NCBI GenBank assembly: GCA_946530965.1
Contig: CAMNAK010000001.1
Coordinates: 310,001-374,000, forward strand
Origin: an uncultured Candidatus Saccharibacteria bacterium
Lineage (GTDB): Bacteria > Patescibacteriota > Saccharimonadia > Saccharimonadales > Saccharimonadaceae
Length of the DNA: 64,000 nt
Direction: 5' to 3'
The notes beneath the pieces were generated by a model. That model ran no database searches, was not told the DNA's origin, and saw only the letters and a list, made by a program, of their open reading frames with translations. Shown here in pieces: positions 50,501 to 58,457 of the stretch; position 1 is the first letter of the stretch; each line of letters starts with the position of its first letter. Both the position numbers and the translations under genes were made by a program.

Positions 50501-53229
50501 AAAAACCGGGTTTGCTCGAATCGCTTAATCCAGATAGACTCAAAGCCCTGCAAGAAATGTTTGGCGAAGAGTTCAAAAAAGGCAACAATGAACTATTGCA
50601 GATTAGCACTGACCTTGATTCTGAACTGCTTCCACTTCTTGTCCTAGACGAAAAAGCCATCAAGACAATCCAGAAATACGCCACGCTTTCCTCCGAGGAT
50701 GTTAAAGCAGACTATCTAAAAATTTTCTCTAGTTTTTACAAAGAAATCGACAATATGTCAGATTATTTTGACGAAATCGGTTTTAACGCTCAAAGAGCTT
50801 TGTCGGACGGTCATTTTGAAATCGTTTTTGGTTTACCGCACTATCTTAGCTTAGAACAAATCAAACAGATAGATATTCCTGAAGGGCAAAAAGATATTAT
50901 CGAAGTCTTCTTGAGCCTAAATAGCCGTTCGCTGCGTATGGGCAAAAGGATTCAGAAACTCGCATTATCTGAGCACTTTGATAGTCAAGGGAACCCTGAC
51001 GGAAGATGCATCGATCATCCCGAATCAATTAGAGAGCTCTGCTTTACGCTAGATCGAGCATTAACTGATCTTTCAATGTCGAGCTCATACCACATTTCTC
51101 AAAACGCAGATTTAATCCTCGACAAACTAGCAGATAATCCAGAAGAATTATCTGAAAGGGTTTCGGACATATTAGACGTCTTCGATTCAGGAGAATTGTC
51201 AGACATCTCCAAAGCCTACATGCTCTTCAGAACATTAGAATCGGCAAGCCTTGTTTCGGCCGATGGAATTCCTCCGTCATTCGAAGTAAGCAAAAACGAA
51301 GAAGGAAGATTTAGGGAAATCGCAATGACCGATTTACTTAGATCTTCTATTCAAAGCAATAGCAAATCTTTGCGAGAATATATCATACGCGCCATCCAGC
51401 ACGAAGGCTTCAAGGGTTCCAGAGGCGAACGTGGATATAGAAGGATTTTGCAATACGCCAATAATCTTGGTCTAGGCGAGGTTCGCTCCGGCGCAGACCT
51501 GCTTCATATAATGGACACCCAGCAAGAGTCGATGCATCAGCGCCACCTCGAGTCAATTGAGCGTAGCGAAGATGGCAAATACTACCTAAAACGCAAGCCT
51601 CATGCCGGAGATATCGAAAAAGGCATTAGTTCAAGTTACTTATCAGATATCTTCAGAAGAGGCTACACTTGCCCAGAATTCCTTGGCGATTCTATACATC
51701 AAGACCTTACACATCTCGACACGGATTTCGCTACCATCCAAGAAGTACAGGAGGATAGTTTACCGCCTGAAAAGCAAGAACTTAGAGCACAACACCCACA
51801 CTCGATAGACGAAGAACTATTTACCGCAGAAAGTATATTCGGCGTATACGGTGACGGCATTACGGGAGTCTGTTACAGAGACGAACGTTTCGAATCCGAC
51901 ACAACAGAGCCCAACCTTTCTAAAATGGGCATTAACGATCGAGTGAGAACAGATTTTGGCGGCGTTCGCTCTGCCATCGGACAGATGGACATAGATTTCT
52001 ATGCCATGACGCCACCTATCGATCGACTATCATTCATGCGCCTCCGTCGAGAAATAATTTCTTCTGGATGTTACACTCCGGTCGTCGATCGCAAGACTGG
52101 CGAAGTGATCCTTACGCCTGAAGACTTCGAAGAAGGACGCCGAGAATTGCAAAGACTTGGCATTGACCGCTTCCAAAACGCAAGATATGACGCCGAGTCA
52201 CAGCAAGACGTCCCGACAGACCAAGAAGCTCCAATCGAGATTTCCGATCACACAGCAATCCCTGACAGCTTACTAGAACTATATGGACTTGGCAGCCTAG
52301 CAGAAATGACATCAGGCCAGGAAGCAAAAGAAGCTCTAAACTCCACCATTGACCAAGCTATATACGAAAAACTCTTAGCAGCAATTGAGTCTAGCGGTTT
52401 GCCAGAAAAAGTAAAACAATCATTCCGCGAAATGCATCACGGAACAATTTCCGGAGCTGCCGATATCGGCATTGATTCAATCAATACTGGCTCCACTGGT
52501 CGCGGCACAAATGTACCAAACGACGCCGATTTCGACTATATGTGGCGTTTAAGCGGTATTACTGCTTCGCATTACAGCCAAATAATCGAAGCAATCTATT
52601 TCGCCCCGAACGCTCCTCTCCATGGCGGCGGTTTGTATGATGGAGCTATTAGAAAAGCGCACATCACAATAGAAGCTGACGGCGAAGAACGTGACATCGA
52701 AATAGATATCAGCCCTTCCAGAAAAGGAGATTCACTCGAACGATCTACCGACCAAATGCTTGCATCGCGCCTCGAAAAAATGAAGACACAAAATCCGGAA
52801 AAATACAGAGAAGTTGTCGCCAATATCGTTCTTGCAAAGAAAATCATGAAAGCGCACTCGTGTTATAAAGCTCATCGCTCAGATGAGACGCAGGGCGGTC
52901 TTGGAGGTGTCGGTATCGAAAACTGGGTCATGCAACATGGCGGCTCGCTAATCGATGCAGCCAGGAGCTTCGCGAGCGCAATGAAACAGGCTCAAGAAGC
53001 ACACGCAAAAGACCAGAGCGTTAACTTAACGACACATCTCCTTCGTATTTATACAATATGGGATTATGGCGAAAACCTAATGACAGAGCGGTCCATTGAT
53101 GGCACTAATCGCACAAGATATCCATTCGATGAGTTTATCGGAAACAATACAAACGAAGCAGGCCTCATGAAAATATTCGAAGCTTGCAAAGAAATCATCG
53201 CAGCCTACAATTCGCAAGAAGCCGAATAA
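47542..53229 (+). CDS. 1895-aa protein with C-terminal nucleotidyltransferase-like domain (archaeal CCA/OAS/CD-NTase-like)
   Basis: Single uninterrupted ORF; GSTGRGTNVPNDADFDYM then RDIEIDISPSR; rest alpha-helical and unassigned. Confidence 0.8.
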   Translation: MEKKPKENVAENSDDFVRLEDYEAETPDESVERDENGFSIEGKKLAESCEKLVTSFLEEHGGDTSAAEDVFLSRLKEQGIFDENDRITVPDNPSEEQLQSLDLFIGLTGVEGMKAISSNPLILKRYFDCPIIHSESSYREEEAEFEGSTLGEVLTASQMQEQFCSERRRQLSTYSDGMNAVLHHCLDKMREERQNNPISFTDYAETIDENNSERTKNVFAIEVIRYVEDCHDSEEDPRLSIDELAVTAYLAKPEFTNSPACSEAFSAIFTDLISQEQTPENAKSQNEVMKSIYNDSFRELYEDSINGETRTLQEQLLAQKALLSYEGTQYAYEHPEEVSRQAEIPATQQLSDEMITFLTEKTSSEQREQLAQRLNPSIATAIEREIHYIDTDHWYRGGEEKRQAKIASFESLLLNAPTSVIAEVTGLQKELALADTLTNGAELRKDLIIHAAHQSNPEKFQQDIATRVSELSEEEIQNNPELQAYLAEHSSEIIPCFARIENSPITIFSAEQIEATFPEEDRGEILTAFLSNIKNPGLLNEVIRSRTEKKDSFSLEQDISFAIYHQLENNPDIVTDKQFISDIEAAFTQCPQIIRSLSYDKIIEACSPESLSNATGIPIDLLDISSSKYRIDIMQSYLSSERAAEEYHLSPEERSSEFYARVMRHIDSYSAEFSDADQEHLRQAIAEGDPALAKIILKSGKESLCYLPPKTLHEAIPGAPEGLLEIALGSQLRSMIVDAKLGEAESEQDILRSFLYSLGDHPATKDISDYFSSNDNLAHLAIKYNQGRILSEAKFNELFPYATGIHEALLCMKPEKQSDIIHDLDIEKRSLESRDGFNPESPEYQTALQELHKKAIIDLVKHISEYDAIENLDLLTQTLSENDEILRATLDYHPEILESFTIDQLFVIEPRLEKVQAGLEKRDDVFLKTCLEFLSEHRDIEPDDVAEQLLLNIINTNSTDEALSESAKNTNPNPDSPAKHALYLITQKPGLLESLNPDRLKALQEMFGEEFKKGNNELLQISTDLDSELLPLLVLDEKAIKTIQKYATLSSEDVKADYLKIFSSFYKEIDNMSDYFDEIGFNAQRALSDGHFEIVFGLPHYLSLEQIKQIDIPEGQKDIIEVFLSLNSRSLRMGKRIQKLALSEHFDSQGNPDGRCIDHPESIRELCFTLDRALTDLSMSSSYHISQNADLILDKLADNPEELSERVSDILDVFDSGELSDISKAYMLFRTLESASLVSADGIPPSFEVSKNEEGRFREIAMTDLLRSSIQSNSKSLREYIIRAIQHEGFKGSRGERGYRRILQYANNLGLGEVRSGADLLHIMDTQQESMHQRHLESIERSEDGKYYLKRKPHAGDIEKGISSSYLSDIFRRGYTCPEFLGDSIHQDLTHLDTDFATIQEVQEDSLPPEKQELRAQHPHSIDEELFTAESIFGVYGDGITGVCYRDERFESDTTEPNLSKMGINDRVRTDFGGVRSAIGQMDIDFYAMTPPIDRLSFMRLRREIISSGCYTPVVDRKTGEVILTPEDFEEGRRELQRLGIDRFQNARYDAESQQDVPTDQEAPIEISDHTAIPDSLLELYGLGSLAEMTSGQEAKEALNSTIDQAIYEKLLAAIESSGLPEKVKQSFREMHHGTISGAADIGIDSINTGSTGRGTNVPNDADFDYMWRLSGITASHYSQIIEAIYFAPNAPLHGGGLYDGAIRKAHITIEADGEERDIEIDISPSRKGDSLERSTDQMLASRLEKMKTQNPEKYREVVANIVLAKKIMKAHSCYKAHRSDETQGGLGGVGIENWVMQHGGSLIDAARSFASAMKQAQEAHAKDQSVNLTTHLLRIYTIWDYGENLMTERSIDGTNRTRYPFDEFIGNNTNEAGLMKIFEACKEIIAAYNSQEAE

Positions 53230-53379
53230 AACAACGAGCACAATCTGCCCAGATAGTCCTGGGCAGATTTTTGTCATCTCGCTCAAAATACTTGCCATTA
53301 TTTTATTTTATGATATAATATCAACATTCTACTCCTGGGCAACAGTCTAGGCGTAAGTACTATCGAAAGGATGATTCCA

Positions 53380-53388
53380 ATGATTTAA
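53380..53388 (+). other. mini-ORF ATG ATT TAA in leader
   Basis: GAAAGG purine stretch at 53365-53370; sits in CCAATG...CATTGG hairpin. Confidence 0.4.
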
Positions 53389-53438
53389 CCCAGACATTGG
53401 CGAATACCTCAATCGCTCTTTAAAAGGAGGTGAAAAGT

Positions 53439-53672
53439 ATGGCAGGCGACGTTTTTGATCGTTGCAATCATTGCGGTAGACTCCGTTATCTTCATAACGG
53501 CTACTGTGACGACTGTGCTAGCTTCAAAGGCTCCACTAACGGAGGCTCTCTCTTCGGTTCCGGTTTTGGTTCTCGTCCTACTTGTCGTCAGTGTGGCGGC
53601 ACAGGAAAGATTACACATATTTTCGGGCCTGATGAGAAGTGCAGCCGTTGTGGCGGCACAGGAAAGGAATAA
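53439..53672 (+). CDS. small zinc-ribbon protein with DnaJ-like CxxCGGTGK repeats
   Basis: AAAGGAGG SD at 53423-53430; CNHC, CDDC, CRQCGGTGK, CSRCGGTGK. Confidence 0.8.
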   Translation: MAGDVFDRCNHCGRLRYLHNGYCDDCASFKGSTNGGSLFGSGFGSRPTCRQCGGTGKITHIFGPDEKCSRCGGTGKE

Positions 53673-53701
53673 TACACACGTCGAATCATACATTTTCGCT
53701 C

Positions 53702-53727
53702 AGGCCCCGCATCCCGGGGCCTTTTTA
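53702..53727 (+). terminator. Rho-independent terminator
   Basis: AGGCCCCGcatcCCGGGGCCT + TTTT. Confidence 0.8.
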
Positions 53728-53765
53728 TTGCAAAAAAATAACCACCGTTTTATGGTGGTTATCTA

Positions 53766-53861
53766 TTAGCGACCGTCTTTATGACGAGCATGTTTGCGTT
53801 TTTCGCTATGCTTGTGATTATTGTTGCGATTTAGTTTAGCAACCTTAATTCTCTTAGCCAT
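53766..53861 (-). CDS. 31-aa very basic protein MAKRIKVAKLNRNNNHKHSEKRKHARHKDGR
   Basis: Complete ORF below the track cutoff; strongly basic composition. Confidence 0.5.
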   Translation of the reverse strand: MAKRIKVAKLNRNNNHKHSEKRKHARHKDGR

Positions 53862-53922
53862 GGGTATACTATAACATATCTTAAGCGATGAGTAAAAAAC
53901 TCTATCCCTATTAATCCACTTT

Positions 53923-54163
53923 TTGACAGAATTAAATATTATGTTATTATATCGGTAGAGAGATTTTCCACCTCTCTTTTACATATAGGTCCCGAACGGT
54001 TCGCGGGAAGCATCTTACGAAAGGGGAGTGAAACCAATGGGCTAATTTGACTTCGTCGTCATGACTTCTTCGTCAGTTCTATCTCTTTAATGTCAAATGA
54101 AAGCATATGATCTCATTTCATCTTATTTTATTTTCGGGTCGTCGTTCTGGCGGCCTCTTTTTT
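53923..54163 (+). ncRNA. candidate short structured transcript with mini-ORF (ATG GGC TAA)
   Basis: TTGACA + TATTAT promoter (53923-53950), hairpin TCCCGaacggttCGCGGGA, mini-ORF 54037-54045, terminator-like GGTCG...CGGCC+T6 at 54137-54163; no long ORF between. Confidence 0.45.
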
Positions 54164-54294
54164 ATGCTAAAATAATTATATCGAGCTACGCTTCGGCCCC
54201 TGGCTACGATTCATAAAATATCCGACGCTACAGATTCAAAAAAGGAATCGCGTCAAAAATCATTATCAGATAACGCGGCTTGCGAAGGATTTTT

Positions 54295-54582
54295 ATGAAT
54301 CAAAACTCTTACTCATACAACCAAGAACCATTACACGAACCAATAGATGTCGATGCTACTTTTTCACGCCAGTTACTCGGCCATTGCAAACCAATCGCCT
54401 TCCGCCTTCCGTCAGGCAGAGAAGTAGAGATTACCGAAATCGGCCTTATCCATCCAAAATACGACGGGTTAAAAACGCTTTTTGCCTTCGATGTCACAGA
54501 CGGAGCCACGGATTACCGTATTACTTTAGACACCGAAAGCCTCAACTGGTATCTAGATTACGAAGGAGATCAATATGTATAA
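54295..54582 (+). CDS. small protein translationally coupled to Y-family polymerase
   Basis: ATG at 54295 (track starts at an upstream TTG); overlaps the next gene by 8 nt. Confidence 0.75.
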   Translation: MNQNSYSYNQEPLHEPIDVDATFSRQLLGHCKPIAFRLPSGREVEITEIGLIHPKYDGLKTLFAFDVTDGATDYRITLDTESLNWYLDYEGDQYV

Positions 54583-55792
54583 GCTTCCACTTAAAACCAT
54601 GTATATTGACCTCAACTCCTGCTTCGCCACTATTGAGCAACAAGCTCGCCCAATGCTTCGCGGTCGCCCCGTCGCCGTCACTAACCGACTCACGCCTAAT
54701 GCTTGTATTGTTGCTGCCAGCTACGAAGCTAAAGCTCTTGGTATCAAGGTCGGCATGCGCCGCATGGAAGCCGAAAGAATCTCAAAAGATGTCGTTTTTG
54801 TCGAGACCGAGCCAGACAAATATATTTTCGTTCACAAAAAACTCCGCAAGATTATGGAAGATTATGCGCCAGATGTCGTCATGAAGTCTATCGACGAAGG
54901 CGTCTTAAATCTCGCTCTCAGTCCAGAGCACATCCAGAACATGCCCAACCCAAAACTTGTAGCAGAGATTAAAGACAGGCTCAAAAACGAAGTTGGCAGC
55001 TACATGCGCTGCAATATCGGCATCTCTAGCAACCGCTTCCTAGCCAAGCTTGCTGCCGAACTTCACAAACCTGACGGCTATGACGAGATTACGCCAGAGA
55101 ACCAGCGCAAGATTTTCAACAAACTCAAACTCCAAGATTTGCCCGGCATAAATGTTCGTATGGAAGCCAGGCTAAACGCGGTCGGTATTTTTACACCACT
55201 TCAGTTCCTCGATGCTGACGAAGAAACTCTCGTAAAGATGGTCTGCAAAAGTATCGATGGACACAAATGGTATCAGAGACTTCGTGGCATCGAAGTAGAC
55301 GACTGGGTTAGCGATATTAAATCCATCGGCCGCCAATACGTTCTAGAATCCTGCAGGCTCACTCACGAGCAAATCGAGGCTCGCGTCATCCACCTCGCCG
55401 AAGACGCCGGCATGCGATTGCGTAGCAGAGAACTATACGCGCGCGGAGTTTATGTCTGGGCCGTAGACTATAACGATATCCCACTCCACAAAAACATCCT
55501 CCTAAAAGACCCGATCCATACCGATGCGGATATTATCCGCGTATCACGCGAGTTGTTCAAAGATTTTCCAGCACCACTCAGAATCATCGGCGTCACGCTA
55601 TACAAAATCCAAGACAAGCCCCAAGCCCAACTCAGTCTCGAACAGGATAAAATCGAGCAAGACAACAAGCTCTGCAAAGCTACAGATACTATCAATAGAC
55701 GTTTCGGCGACCGCACAATATTCTGCGCCGACTCATTTGGCACGGAACTAGTCAAAGTCAAAATCCCATTCGGTTCTACCAGATTCCTATAA
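54575..55792 (+). CDS. dinB: Y-family DNA polymerase (DinB/UmuC)
   Basis: MYIDLNSCFATIEQQ, PVAVTN, AASYEAKALGIKVGM, SIDEGVLNL, NIGISSNRFLAKLAAELHKPDG. Confidence 0.93.
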   Translation: MYKLPLKTMYIDLNSCFATIEQQARPMLRGRPVAVTNRLTPNACIVAASYEAKALGIKVGMRRMEAERISKDVVFVETEPDKYIFVHKKLRKIMEDYAPDVVMKSIDEGVLNLALSPEHIQNMPNPKLVAEIKDRLKNEVGSYMRCNIGISSNRFLAKLAAELHKPDGYDEITPENQRKIFNKLKLQDLPGINVRMEARLNAVGIFTPLQFLDADEETLVKMVCKSIDGHKWYQRLRGIEVDDWVSDIKSIGRQYVLESCRLTHEQIEARVIHLAEDAGMRLRSRELYARGVYVWAVDYNDIPLHKNILLKDPIHTDADIIRVSRELFKDFPAPLRIIGVTLYKIQDKPQAQLSLEQDKIEQDNKLCKATDTINRRFGDRTIFCADSFGTELVKVKIPFGSTRFL

Positions 55793-55803
55793 ATAAAAGA
55801 TTA

Positions 55804-55883
55804 TATAGCAAAGGGGAGGTATGTTGTTCTATTTTTAAAATGATGGCTGTTTTAAAAATAGAAAACATACTCCCTTTGCTATA
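55804..55883. repeat. long imperfect inverted repeat (80 nt)
   Basis: Arms TATAGCAAAGGGGAGGTATGTTGTTCTATTTTTAAAA / TTTTAAAAATAGAAAACATACTCCCTTTGCTATA. Confidence 0.9.
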
Positions 55884-55891
55884 CTTATCTT

Positions 55892-58330
55892 ATGGATGAA
55901 CGCGAAAACCTAACAATTATTGACGGCAAAAGCGTCTTTTATCGCGGCTATTACGCCATGGGCAATCTCTCGCTCCCAGACGGCACGCCGACAGGCGGCG
56001 TTTATGGCTTCGCCGCAATGCTTATTGAAATCATCGAGAAACTCAAGCCAGAATACATCGCAGTCGCTTGGGATAAAGCCAAAACCAACATTCGCCGTCG
56101 TCGCGAAATCTACCCAGAGTACAAAGGCAACCGCAAACCAGCTCCGCCAGATTTTTATGCTCAGATTCCTTATCTTATGGAGCTTCTCGAAGCCTTCCAT
56201 ATTCCACTCTACGAGTTCGACGATTACGAAGCTGACGATATCATAGGCACACTCGCCCGCAAAGCTCAGGCTGCAGGGAAACGCGTTGAGATTATTTCTG
56301 GCGACTTAGATATGCTCCAGATTGTCGATACAAACATTCATATGTATCAGCTCAAGCGTGGTTTTTCCGACGTTGCCAGCTTCGATATCCCAGCCATCGA
56401 AGCCAAATATGGTCTCCGCAAGGACCAGTTCCTAGATCTCAAGTCTATCAAAGGAGATAGCTCAGACAATATTCCTGGCGTTCCAGGAATTGGCGAGAAG
56501 GGCGCAGTTAAACTTTTGCAAGAATATAACACTCTAGAAAACCTTTACGACCACGTCGATGAAATTACTGGCGCAACAGGCAAGAAGCTTGTCGAAGGTA
56601 AAGATTCTGCCTTCATGAGCAAAAAACTTGCTAGCATTCAGTTCGATGCGCCGCTAGAATTTGACCCAAAAGCTTGCGAGCTCAAAGATTTCAAGCCAGA
56701 AGCCGTCGTCGCTGAGCTCAAAAAGCTCCGCTTCAACTCTTTGCTGCATAAGTTCGCCAAAATCTTCCCAGACGTCGACCTTAAAGTAGCACCGGAACCA
56801 GATTTCAAGAAACCAAAACCCGTCGTCAAAAACAGTCCAGATGCCGTCCCGACAGATATTTTGCCACCACCAGCAGATATCGAGGTCAATATCCCGAACG
56901 AGCTATACCTCAGTCAGCACGTCAAAGAAGATATGCACGCAGACAAAGCTCTAGCCAAAGAAATCCTTAACGGTCGCAACTATTGGGACCTTGGCCAGGT
57001 AGATTTCCTCTTTAATCCACTCGAGAAAAAGCAATCTCAGCTAAGCCTTATCGACCTTCCGGACAACAAAGAAGAATACATCAAGCAACGCAAGCAGCTC
57101 GCTGCTATGCCAAAGCTAGAGCAAATCGTTACGAAGTTCGACCTACCTCTAATTCCAGTCCTATACAAGATGGAAGAGGAAGGCCTAAAGATTGACCCAG
57201 ACCGTTTCGAAGCACTCCGTATCGAGTTTAGTGCCGAAGAAAACAAGATCAGTAAAGAAATTTACGAGATGGTCGGCCACGAGTTTAATATCAACTCGCC
57301 ACTCCAGCTTTCGCAGGTTCTTTTCGAAGAACTTAGACTCCCAACCAAGGGCATCAAGAAAACTCAGCGCGCCTATTCTACTGGCCAGAAAGAGCTAGAC
57401 AAGCTTCGCGGCCTCCATCCAATCATTGGCAAGATTGAGCGCCTCCGCGAAGTCAGCAAGCTCCTTAGCACCTACATCACGCCGCTTCCGACTCTTGCAG
57501 ATAAAAACCTTCGTATTCACAGTACTTTCACTCAAGATGTTACGGCAACCGGCCGCCTCTCCAGCGTTAATCCAAATCTTCAAAACATTCCAGTCCGTAG
57601 CGAAGACGGCAAGCGCATCCGCTATTGCTTCGTACCAGAAAAGGGCAAAGTTTTCGTTGCGGCAGATTATGCCCAGTTCGAGCTTCGCCTTGCCGCAGAG
57701 CTCGCAGGCGACGAGAATCTTATCAATGACTTCAACTCTGGCCTAGACATCCATATCAAGACCGCTAGCGACGCTTACGGCATCCCAATGGACCAGGTCA
57801 CAAAAGAACAGCGCCGCGCCGCAAAGGTAATCAACTTCGGTATTATCTACGGCATGAGCGCCAAGAGTCTATCTGACGGCACCGGTATGACTTTCCATCA
57901 AGCCAAAGAATTCATTGATCGTTATATGGAAATCCGCGCACCAATCGCAGATTATCTCAAAGCCCAGCTCGAGCACGGTCGAAAATTTGGCTACGTCGAA
58001 ACCTACTTTGGTCGCCGCCGCCCAACCCCAGACCTATCCGCGCCAAACTTCCTTATTCGTGCCGCTGCCGAACGTGCTGCCGCCAATATGCCAATCCAGG
58101 GCACAGAGGCAGATCTCGTAAAGCTCGCCATGATAGAAGTAGACAAAGCTCTGCCAGAAGGCGCCAAACTTGTACTTCAGATCCACGACTCCCTGATGGT
58201 AGAGTGCGACGAGAATCAAGCAAACGAAGTTGCCAAGATCCTCCAAGAAAAGATGGAAAACATCGCACCAGATTTCAAAGTAAAGCTTGCTACAGACGTA
58301 AAAATCGCAAACAACTGGGGCGAACTATAA
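55892..58330 (+). CDS. polA: DNA polymerase I (5'-3' exonuclease and polymerase domains)
   Basis: N-terminal FEN motifs, ADYAQFELRLAAELAGD, RRAAKVINFGIIYGMS, QIHDSLMVECDE. Confidence 0.96.
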   Translation: MDERENLTIIDGKSVFYRGYYAMGNLSLPDGTPTGGVYGFAAMLIEIIEKLKPEYIAVAWDKAKTNIRRRREIYPEYKGNRKPAPPDFYAQIPYLMELLEAFHIPLYEFDDYEADDIIGTLARKAQAAGKRVEIISGDLDMLQIVDTNIHMYQLKRGFSDVASFDIPAIEAKYGLRKDQFLDLKSIKGDSSDNIPGVPGIGEKGAVKLLQEYNTLENLYDHVDEITGATGKKLVEGKDSAFMSKKLASIQFDAPLEFDPKACELKDFKPEAVVAELKKLRFNSLLHKFAKIFPDVDLKVAPEPDFKKPKPVVKNSPDAVPTDILPPPADIEVNIPNELYLSQHVKEDMHADKALAKEILNGRNYWDLGQVDFLFNPLEKKQSQLSLIDLPDNKEEYIKQRKQLAAMPKLEQIVTKFDLPLIPVLYKMEEEGLKIDPDRFEALRIEFSAEENKISKEIYEMVGHEFNINSPLQLSQVLFEELRLPTKGIKKTQRAYSTGQKELDKLRGLHPIIGKIERLREVSKLLSTYITPLPTLADKNLRIHSTFTQDVTATGRLSSVNPNLQNIPVRSEDGKRIRYCFVPEKGKVFVAADYAQFELRLAAELAGDENLINDFNSGLDIHIKTASDAYGIPMDQVTKEQRRAAKVINFGIIYGMSAKSLSDGTGMTFHQAKEFIDRYMEIRAPIADYLKAQLEHGRKFGYVETYFGRRRPTPDLSAPNFLIRAAAERAAANMPIQGTEADLVKLAMIEVDKALPEGAKLVLQIHDSLMVECDENQANEVAKILQEKMENIAPDFKVKLATDVKIANNWGEL

Positions 58331-58385
58331 AACCAAAAGAGACCATAAAATGGTCTCTTTTTTGATGCGCCACCCCTGTTATTTA

Positions 58386-58414
58386 TTGACATAAGCGTCA
58401 GAATATGCTATAAT
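58386..58414 (+). promoter_or_regulatory. consensus sigma70 promoter
   Basis: TTGACA-17 nt-TATAAT. Confidence 0.85.
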
Positions 58415-58457
58415 TATCTAATCCGAATTTCCGCCTACCGCCCGAAAGGAGCACATT

